DNA of 8,847 nt from Candidatus Eiseniibacteriota bacterium (GTDB lineage: Bacteria; Arandabacterota; Arandabacteria; Arandabacterales; Arandabacteraceae), in assembly GCA_030622265.1 (NCBI GenBank), contig JAUXGG010000044.1:1-8847 (forward strand), given 5' to 3'. Position 1 is the first letter of the stretch. Each line of letters begins with the position of its first letter. This document shows positions 1 through 5,677 of the stretch, in pieces. The translations under genes were made by a program, and so were the position numbers. Under the pieces are notes generated by a model. The model was not told the origin of the DNA, searched no databases, and saw nothing but the letters and a program-made list of their open reading frames with translations.

Positions 1-675
1 CCCCGAATGGGTCGGCCAGGCCGCAAGACATACTTTATATCTCATGTGATCATTGCCTCCACCCTGTTCGGAAAAGTCTCACCCTTCACAGTCCGAAGTG
101 GCGTGGGTATAGTACCGTCGAGGGAACGATGGTCGGGGGCAGCCCTCTTCTTTTCCCCTGAGGCAAGGAGCCCTGCCATGGAGGAGCATAACTCACTGAG
201 GGTTGGAGCCGGGTGGCGGCGTATGCCTGAGCCCGGCACCGGTCATGGGATCCATCCGATCTGCTCTGACTCAATGGCAGAGTGCTGCATGCTTCGGGGT
301 GTTTTCTCGGCCATTCATAGGAACGGGGCTGGGGGTAGACGAGACACTGTGACGAAGGCATTTTGTCGCAGCCTCTCGACTGACTGGGCGAACCAATACT
401 TCATCACCTGTGACCTTGAAGGCAGAAACAGCGATGGAGCGGTGATCAATGATGCCGGGCTTGTAGCTTGGTCGCGCCGGCCTGACATCAGAGGAGCTCC
501 AGCCGGGATCGTCTCACCTGACGGTGGTGGGGAGCGTGATGTGAGCACTTTCGTCGAACTTCGCTGGAGGGTTTGTGCAGTTACGGGGTGAGAAACCTCA
601 CCGCCGTAGCCTCCGTTCTTTATCTGCCGGTGCAGGGGGAACAGGCCCTGATTATGGGCTTGACCCACACCCATC
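1..675. other. Gene-free region upstream of the serine hydrolase
   Basis: I find no supportable gene here. Open frames run both ways (7-591 on plus, 315-689 on minus), but neither translation has a recognisable domain, both are rich in Arg, Ser, Pro and Gly, and neither has a good ribosome binding site. They look like chance open frames in GC-rich DNA. One structured element is visible: a hairpin at 205-240, with GG/CC and GCCGGG/CCCGGC arms separated by an A/A mismatch and an inner GGC-GTAT-GCC stem-loop. Near the right edge a 9-bp direct repeat, ACACCCATC, occurs at 667-675 and 682-690. The region could be decayed mobile DNA or hold an unrecognised RNA; the sequence alone does not decide. 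Confidence 0.4.
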
Positions 676-706
676 TTGAAAACACCCATCCAACCGCAGA
701 AATGTC

Positions 707-734
707 TTGAATCCCATACCCCGTCGGTGATAAT
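707..734 (+). promoter_or_regulatory. Candidate sigma-70-type promoter of the serine hydrolase gene
   Basis: TTGAAT (707-712) and GATAAT (729-734) are separated by 16 bp. The boxes match the -35 and -10 consensus at 4/6 and 5/6. Transcription would begin near 741, giving a leader of about 43 nt to the ATG at 784. This placement excludes the longer reading frame that opens at 676 and supports 784 as the start. Confidence 0.5.
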
Positions 735-783
735 GGATATCTATATAGAATGTATGGTCCTGGCAATTTTCGCAGATCGGGAA

Positions 784-2250
784 ATGAATAGACGAGAATT
801 CACAAAGACCCTGTTCGCCTTTGGGGGCCTCACCGTAGCGGCCCCGTGGAGCTCGATATGCCGGGCTGCCGGGGCCATGTACGATGTCTCCTACATCTGG
901 CATTCCGATATTGAAGCCGCCCTCGACTACATGGAAGAGGTCGGGGCCATCCTGGGGCCTGAGATACGCCGGAGACTCCGCATTGTCAAGGGTGATTCGG
1001 GTAACTACGGCATCGTGTATGACTGCGATTGCGGAACTGAGCCCGCGGCCCAGACGATAGCGCGGGAGCACTCCGTAAGCCTGGTAGAGGACGGCTTCGA
1101 AAAGGCTGCCGTTATCCGCGATACCGGATATCACGAGCTCTACAACATCGTATATGGTAAGGGCCCCAACCTGGACGTCCACAAGAAAAACTACGAGGCC
1201 GTCTCCCGCACCCTGGGACCCGACATAAAGAGCCGGCTGGTGATCGAGCAGACCCAGGACGGTGAGTACGCCCTGGTATACAAGCGCTACGGTGACAGAC
1301 TATCCAGCATGAGCATCGTCAAGGCCCACCGTGCCGAACTCGAAGGCACCGGGATCAGGGTGAGTTTCATCCGTGAGAACAACAATGATGTGGTGTACGG
1401 TGAGGCCTCGTTCCTCCATGAGGCTTTCGAGAAGGACCCCCCGCCCACAAAGACAGTCCGGCGGATGGATTCCGACCTCGAGCAGAAGGTCGAGTCCTAC
1501 GTGCGGACCGGGCGAAAGGAAGGCAGACTGGCCAGCGATGAGGCGACCTCCTGGTCGGTCTATGATTTTACGAGCGACACCAAACTTGTCACCATAAATG
1601 AGGATATCCCGCGCCAGGCAGCGAGTATGATCAAACCCTTCATCGCCCTGGCCTTCTTCCACGAGGCCAAGCGTGGCACCTACGTTTACGGGCCGAAGAC
1701 CCGGGTGCTGATGGAGCGCATGATCCAGCGGAGCAGCAACTCATCAACGAACAAGCTCATAGATCTCCTGGGCGGCCCCAAGGCGGTCGATCACATCCTT
1801 CGCGGCAACTATTCCAGCATTTTTAAACAGACCAGAATAGTGGAGAGGATCCCCACGGGCGGCAGGACCTATCGCAACCTTGCCTCCGCCCACGACTATA
1901 GCCGGTTCCTGTACTCGCTCTGGAAGGGCAGGCTCCCTAACTCAAAGGAACTCCGCAGGCTGATGGCGCTTCCCAACCGTGACAGGCTCTACGACAGCGT
2001 GCCCAATATCCCCAAGGGCACCCTGGTATATCACAAGACAGGTACCACCTCTCGTCTCTGCGGCGACTTCGGCATCCTCGCGGCCAGGGGAAATAACGGC
2101 AAGCGATATCCGTACACCATCATCGCCATCATCGAGAAACGGAACCGCACACGGAACCTCACGCGCTGGATCAACTCCCGCGGGAATGTCATAAGGCGCG
2201 TTTCTGCATTAGTCTACGACGAGCTTAAGGCCAAGCACGGCCTCGCCTGA
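784..2250 (+). CDS. Tat-exported class A beta-lactamase-fold serine hydrolase with duplicated N-terminal module
   Basis: This 488-residue protein begins with a twin-arginine signal (NRREFTK at residues 2-8, then a hydrophobic run, likely cut after about residue 31), so it should be exported folded. Residues about 36-197 hold two divergent copies of a module of about 75 residues, aligned on LGPEIRRRL and LGPDIKSRL. The C-terminal part, from about 225, is a class A beta-lactamase/D-Ala-D-Ala-peptidase fold: SMIK (281-284) is the SxxK catalytic motif, SSN (317-319) stands at the SDN position within MIQRSSNSSTNKL, and KTG (418-420) is followed by TTS. No omega-loop ExxxN motif carrying the deacylating Glu is visible between SSN and KTG. 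A peptidoglycan-acting or other serine hydrolase is therefore more likely than an efficient beta-lactamase. The same frame is open from 676, but the Tat signal and the promoter at 707-734 place the start at 784. The ribosome binding site is weak (GGGA). Confidence 0.85.
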   Translation: MNRREFTKTLFAFGGLTVAAPWSSICRAAGAMYDVSYIWHSDIEAALDYMEEVGAILGPEIRRRLRIVKGDSGNYGIVYDCDCGTEPAAQTIAREHSVSLVEDGFEKAAVIRDTGYHELYNIVYGKGPNLDVHKKNYEAVSRTLGPDIKSRLVIEQTQDGEYALVYKRYGDRLSSMSIVKAHRAELEGTGIRVSFIRENNNDVVYGEASFLHEAFEKDPPPTKTVRRMDSDLEQKVESYVRTGRKEGRLASDEATSWSVYDFTSDTKLVTINEDIPRQAASMIKPFIALAFFHEAKRGTYVYGPKTRVLMERMIQRSSNSSTNKLIDLLGGPKAVDHILRGNYSSIFKQTRIVERIPTGGRTYRNLASAHDYSRFLYSLWKGRLPNSKELRRLMALPNRDRLYDSVPNIPKGTLVYHKTGTTSRLCGDFGILAARGNNGKRYPYTIIAIIEKRNRTRNLTRWINSRGNVIRRVSALVYDELKAKHGLA

Positions 2251-2280
2251 GACTTGGGCCCTGCCGGGCGCACATACCGC

Positions 2281-2309
2281 AAGGGCCCCCGGCCAAGCCG
2301 GGAGCCCTT
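2281..2309 (+). terminator. Terminator-like hairpin after the serine hydrolase gene
   Basis: AAGGGC-C-CCCGGC pairs with GCCGGG-A-GCCCTT around a CAA loop: 12 base pairs with one C/A mismatch, starting 30 nt after the stop codon. No T-run follows, so this may act as a weak terminator or as an mRNA-stabilising 3' stem. Confidence 0.55.
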
Positions 2310-2733
2310 AGGGACTGGTGCTTTCATCCAGTTGAGAGCAGCGTTCAGACCATGAATCTGAAGTTTACGCCTTCAATAATAAGCATACCGCGTGCCACCG
2401 GGCGGCCAATTCCCGCGTGATCTTCGGAGCATGCCGGCCAAGCCCCTAATAACAAGGGTCTCCCGACCATACCCCGGCTTGCGCGGTCCGGGAATCCCGG
2501 CCGATCTGAGGCATAAGATCTCGCGAAAGCGGCCCAAAGTGTTACCTGAGGATACACCCGTGTCCCTACAAGTAACCAGCGCATTGCCGGAATCGACTAC
2601 CTGGCCTGGACGGTTCACATATCCCCGGGGCAGGCCCTCAGCGCACCATCTGTCCCTGGTGCCAGAATCCCGAGGGCAGGTCATCGGGCGGGAGCTTCAG
2701 GATGAGATCACACTGCCCGGCAAGTATCTCAGT
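2310..2733. other. Gene-free intergenic region between convergent genes
   Basis: This is the space between the 3' ends of the serine hydrolase gene (+) and the DUF4126 gene (-). Open frames exist on both strands (for example 2373-2684 on minus), but none has a recognisable fold or good start signals. Two small symmetrical elements are visible: a palindrome CCGGGA-A-TCCCGG at 2488-2500, and an imperfect hairpin at 2541-2576 with GTTAC/GTAAC outer arms and ACAC/GTGT inner arms. Neither is clearly a terminator. Confidence 0.4.
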
Positions 2734-3300
2734 TCAGCCCGACTGTCGCCTCGGGCGGCGGGTTTTCCTCACGATCAGAAGCAGGATCAGCGCGACCAGA
2801 ATTGCCGCCACAACCGGCACAACGATGGAGACTATCGTCCCCACGATCGAAGCACCAAGCTCGCTCAAGGATACGGCCGGGTTCGCGACGCCGCCCGTCG
2901 TAGCCGTCGAGGTGCCCCGGAGAAGGACGGTGGAGCTCTGAACTATGCCAGCAATCCCTCCGCCTGCGACAATTGCCAGGGTCCAGCGGAGCAGCGGTGA
3001 TACATCGCCTATGACCGATGCCGTGACTATGGTGCCGGCGACAACAGCAGCGGGTGTGGCGATCGTGTCCAGGAGGTTGTCCACCCACGGGATGAAGTAG
3101 GCTCCGATCTCAATCACGGTGGCCACGGCGAAGGCGATGGTGGCGGGCCATGAGCCTAACCAGCCGAAGCCATAGGCCAGGTCAAGCTGGCCGGCGTGGG
3201 CCGCAATGCTGAGGCCCAGGAGGGGCACGAAGATGCGAAAGCCGCAGGTGGCACTGAGCCCGATCCCCAGAAAGAGCGCCATCACAAATTCCATGCTCAT
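2734..3300 (-). CDS. DUF4126-family integral membrane protein
   Basis: A 188-residue, very hydrophobic protein matching the DUF4126 family by its N-terminal pattern GIGLSATCGFRIFVPLLGL (residues 12-30), followed by alternating hydrophobic segments and Gly/Ala-rich turns. About five or six membrane-spanning segments can be read, roughly at 3-30, 42-70, 80-98, 104-125 and 148-178. The last 11 residues (RKTRRPRRQSG) form a basic tail, probably cytoplasmic. The start at 3300 is fixed by a strong AGGAGG ribosome binding site just upstream of the ATG; another Met lies two codons in. No enzymatic function is established for this family to my knowledge and no catalytic motif is visible. The gene is divergent from the HtpX gene, 209 bp away. 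Confidence 0.8.
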   Translation of the reverse strand: MSMEFVMALFLGIGLSATCGFRIFVPLLGLSIAAHAGQLDLAYGFGWLGSWPATIAFAVATVIEIGAYFIPWVDNLLDTIATPAAVVAGTIVTASVIGDVSPLLRWTLAIVAGGGIAGIVQSSTVLLRGTSTATTGGVANPAVSLSELGASIVGTIVSIVVPVVAAILVALILLLIVRKTRRPRRQSG

Positions 3301-3426
3301 TGCCTCCTCCTGAGGTCATCTTAACACCTCGGGCTTTCCCGTTCCAGGTATGCTTGCCGGCATCCATGATCGCGCTTCCTAACCCGTCTGCCACGTTTGG
3401 CCTGTGTTGGCGCCGACCCTTCCGGC

Positions 3427-3455
3427 TTGACAGGCGGTGAGGGCGGCAATAAGCT
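3427..3455 (+). promoter_or_regulatory. Weak candidate promoter of the HtpX gene
   Basis: A perfect TTGACA (-35) at 3427-3432 is followed after 17 bp by TAAGCT (3450-3455), which matches the -10 consensus at only 3/6. It lies in the divergent DUF4126/HtpX intergenic region, about 55 bp before the HtpX start. The -35 box is good and the -10 poor, so this is tentative. Confidence 0.3.
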
Positions 3456-3509
3456 TAAGGTGAGGTTACTGAACATACACTGCCCAGGATACCCAGGAGG
3501 TTTCTTGTC

Positions 3510-4349
3510 ATGAATGCAGCCCGGACCTTCCTGTTGATGCTCACGCTTACCGTCCTGTTCGTACTGGTCGGGGGCTTTTTCGCCGGCCGGCAGGGTGCAA
3601 TAGTGGCTCTGGCGATCGCGGCAATACTGAATTTCATAATGTACTGGACCAGTGACAAGCTGGTGCTTAGGCGCTACAGGGCTCATGAGATCGGACCCGG
3701 CGATGAGCCCCGGTTGTACAATATGGTGTCCCGGCTCTCCCGGCAGGCGGGACTTCCCATGCCTCGGGTCTTCGTGATCCCCGACCGGAGTCCCAACGCC
3801 TTCGCCACCGGACGCGATCCCAAGCACGCCGCCGTCGCGGCCACGCAGGGGATTCTCGCTCTGCTCGATGACGATGAGCTCGAAGGCGTGATGGCCCACG
3901 AGCTGGCACATGTTAAGCACAGGGACATCCTCACCGGGACAATCGCGGCAACCATGGCGGGCGCAATAGCGGTGATAGCCCAGATGGCGAGATTCAGCGC
4001 CTACGGCCGCAACCGTCAGGGAGGTAATGCCGGGCTCCTGCTGGTTGCCATAGGAGCTCCCCTTGCCGCAATGCTGATCAGGATGGCGATATCCCGTGTC
4101 CGCGAATACTCCGCCGACCGGGGAGGGTCCGAAATATGCGCCAAGCCCCTTGCCCTGGCGAGCGCCCTGGGGAAGCTTCAGCGCGGGGTAAAACAGACTC
4201 CCATGGCCCACGGGAATCCCGCCCATTCCCACATGTTCATAGTGAACCCGTTCTTCGGGGGGCTCCAGAAGCTCTTTTCCACCCACCCGCCCGTTGAGGA
4301 GCGGATACGCCGCCTGAAGGCCATCGCTCAGGAAAGCGGGTTGGCTTAG
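3510..4349 (+). CDS. htpX: HtpX-family M48 zinc metalloprotease
   Basis: This 279-residue membrane protease is predicted to cut misfolded or damaged inner-membrane proteins on the cytoplasmic side, as HtpX does together with FtsH in E. coli. The zinc-binding HELAH motif is at residues 130-134 (His130, His134, catalytic Glu131). Glu199 in REYSADRGG is the expected third ligand. Two N-terminal membrane segments (about 5-25 and 29-47) and two further hydrophobic segments after the active site (about 143-160 and 174-194) follow the usual HtpX order. The family pattern PNAFATG (95-101) and the C-terminal STHPPVEERIRRL are present, and the length is close to the E. coli protein. The ATG is preceded by AGGAGG at 3495-3500. 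No key residue is missing. Confidence 0.95.
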   Translation: MNAARTFLLMLTLTVLFVLVGGFFAGRQGAIVALAIAAILNFIMYWTSDKLVLRRYRAHEIGPGDEPRLYNMVSRLSRQAGLPMPRVFVIPDRSPNAFATGRDPKHAAVAATQGILALLDDDELEGVMAHELAHVKHRDILTGTIAATMAGAIAVIAQMARFSAYGRNRQGGNAGLLLVAIGAPLAAMLIRMAISRVREYSADRGGSEICAKPLALASALGKLQRGVKQTPMAHGNPAHSHMFIVNPFFGGLQKLFSTHPPVEERIRRLKAIAQESGLA

Positions 4350-4350
4350 A

Positions 4351-4394
4351 CCCGACCCGGCTCAGGCCCGGTTTGGAGGGACATTCGGGTTGGG
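4351..4394. terminator. Possible bidirectional terminator between convergent genes
   Basis: CCCGACCC (4351-4358) can pair with GGGTTGGG (4387-4394) in eight pairs including one G-T wobble, with a 28-nt loop that may fold further. It fills the space between the HtpX stop and the phosphatase stop. The large loop and missing T-run make this weak. Confidence 0.25.
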
Positions 4395-4405
4395 TTGCCC
4401 CTCTG

Positions 4406-5272
4406 TCAGGGCTTGGTGTCCAGGTGGCTGTACTTGGAGTTGAGCTTCATCGCATCACCGAGGGCCCGGTCATAGTCATAGAGAGCCTGCTCCCAGTGAC
4501 CATACATGGGATTGGGGAGCAGGATCCACTTCTCGCCCCAGTAGTCGAGAAACTTCCTGGCAGCGATGACGCGCTCCTCGGGTGATACTTCTCCCAGGTA
4601 GGCAAAGTCGTTAAAGTCATCACCTATCAGCAGCAGAACCCGATGGGTACTTCCGACATATGCTCTCCGCGTGCTCTTGTCCGAAGTCCAGTCGGGCTGC
4701 TCATCCTTTGTGAGCACCGTCTCACCCGTGATCATGGGACCGAACCGGTCCCTCAGGTTACGGACGGTGTGATCCTCATTATGGTGACCCCGGTTGGTCA
4801 CGAAGAAGATCTCTACCCCCTCCTCGATCGCGTGCTGGATAAACTCCTTCGCCCCCGGTATATCGCGGGCCGCCGCCTCGGCAACCCACTTGTCCCACAT
4901 TTCCTTGTTGTATTCCCTGTTCTTGAGCACCAGCCTGGCCTCGAGGGGTGAATTATCGAGCACCGTCTCATCCACATCCAGGATCACAGCCGGCGGCAGG
5001 GTCCCGGACGCTTGCCCCTCATGCAGCGCCGTCCATTGCAGACCATACAGGGCTTCATCCAGCATGAGCGTCGCCAGCTTGTAACTCTCCCTGCATGCGA
5101 GCTCATACTCCGGAGATGTCTGGACCCAGAGCACGCAATTGAGTTGCTCGTGGGTCTCCCTCCCCACCGTGGCCGTGGCGCCATTGGTTCCCTGTACCGC
5201 GCAGCCGGCAAGAACTGCTCCGGCCAGTACGCCCATGATCACTATGGCTATCCAGCGATACTGCCTCTTCAT
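4406..5272 (-). CDS. Lipoprotein HAD acid phosphatase / 5'-nucleotidase, e(P4) type
   Basis: This 288-residue lipoprotein belongs to HAD subfamily IIIB (class B/e(P4)-like acid phosphatases), which remove phosphate from nucleotides and other phosphomonoesters outside the inner membrane. The signal peptide ends in the lipobox LAGC, with Cys24 lipidated; Ala at +2 is compatible with outer-membrane sorting. HAD motif I is DVDET (99-103) in ILDVDETVLDNS, with Asp99 the nucleophile and Asp101 the acid/base. Motif II is FFVTNRG with Thr159, Lys199 in SDKSTRR fits motif III, and GDDFNDF (217-223) is motif IV. The frame is open to 5305, but the ATG at 5272 directly precedes a lipoprotein signal and has GGAGGT about 7 nt upstream. 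The small HTH/CxxC gene ends 14 nt before this start, so the two are probably co-transcribed. Exact substrate is unknown. Confidence 0.9.
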   Translation of the reverse strand: MKRQYRWIAIVIMGVLAGAVLAGCAVQGTNGATATVGRETHEQLNCVLWVQTSPEYELACRESYKLATLMLDEALYGLQWTALHEGQASGTLPPAVILDVDETVLDNSPLEARLVLKNREYNKEMWDKWVAEAAARDIPGAKEFIQHAIEEGVEIFFVTNRGHHNEDHTVRNLRDRFGPMITGETVLTKDEQPDWTSDKSTRRAYVGSTHRVLLLIGDDFNDFAYLGEVSPEERVIAARKFLDYWGEKWILLPNPMYGHWEQALYDYDRALGDAMKLNSKYSHLDTKP

Positions 5273-5286
5273 TGAGCTACCTCCAT

Positions 5287-5535
5287 CTAGAATTCCTGTC
5301 CACACTTCGCACAGGTTACCGATCCACTGCTCGCCTCTAAGCGGCTTAACATCATTGCAGATAGCAGTCCTCGATTAGGTTCTCCACCATGGAATCTGTG
5401 TATGCCTCCCCTCACTGCACTGATTGCACCAACGGAACGCCCCGGCAATATCGCCGACACCCTCTCATCACTCAACTGTGGGTTAGTGAGCAGGGTCTCA
5501 AACTCATCGGCAGACCACTCATTTGGATGCACCAT
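5287..5535 (-). CDS. Small HTH-like protein with C-terminal CxxC
   Basis: An 82-residue protein of unestablished function. Residues 7-48 (EWSADEFETLLTNPQ, then LSDERVSAILPGRSVGAISAV, then RGGIHRFH) read like a Myb/SANT- or GcrA-type helix-turn-helix: a leading Trp and acidic helix, an LSDERVSAILPGRS turn and a basic third helix suited to DNA binding. A second helix (LLSAMMLSRLE) leads to a C-terminal VTCAKCGQEF with one CxxC (Cys75, Cys78). One pair alone cannot complete a four-cysteine zinc site, so zinc could be bound only with other ligands or in a dimer. I chose the ATG at 5535, preceded by GGAGG at close spacing; the same frame is open to 5613, but the added residues look unlike the rest. 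It lies 14 nt upstream of the phosphatase gene, so it may regulate or simply accompany it. Confidence 0.65.
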   Translation of the reverse strand: MVHPNEWSADEFETLLTNPQLSDERVSAILPGRSVGAISAVRGGIHRFHGGEPNRGLLSAMMLSRLEASSGSVTCAKCGQEF

Positions 5536-5677
5536 TGCATGCCTCCTTCGGGACAAGACACTTCCCAAACCTAATATAAGATTGCCACACCGCAGCGTGC
5601 CGCGCAATGACAAAAGAGAGAGATGAGGTCAACTCGGCGTAGGACGGGCAGCTATCTTGACATCAGCCAGATCCATA

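Noticed and set aside
27..36. GACATACTTT, the exact reverse complement of 7885-7894 in the winged-helix promoter
   Set aside because: A 10-bp match between two places is expected many times by chance in a window this long.
205..240. Hairpin considered as group II intron domain V
   Set aside because: No GAAA tetraloop or conserved catalytic triad in the expected place, and no maturase gene nearby.
7..591. 194-codon open frame on the plus strand at the window start
   Set aside because: No recognisable domain, compositionally biased, no ribosome binding site, and overlapped by equally open frames on the other strand.
315..689. 124-codon open frame on the minus strand
   Set aside because: Ser/Pro/Arg-rich with no fold-like pattern of hydrophobic residues and no start signal; likely chance.
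676..783. 36-codon upstream extension of the serine hydrolase
   Set aside because: It would bury the twin-arginine signal and overlap the candidate promoter at 707-734.
2373..2684. Minus-strand open frame downstream of the DUF4126 gene
   Set aside because: No family resemblance or ribosome binding site; biased composition.
2392..3000. 202-codon open frame on the plus strand
   Set aside because: Largely antisense to the clear DUF4126 gene; its translation is charged and low in hydrophobic structure.
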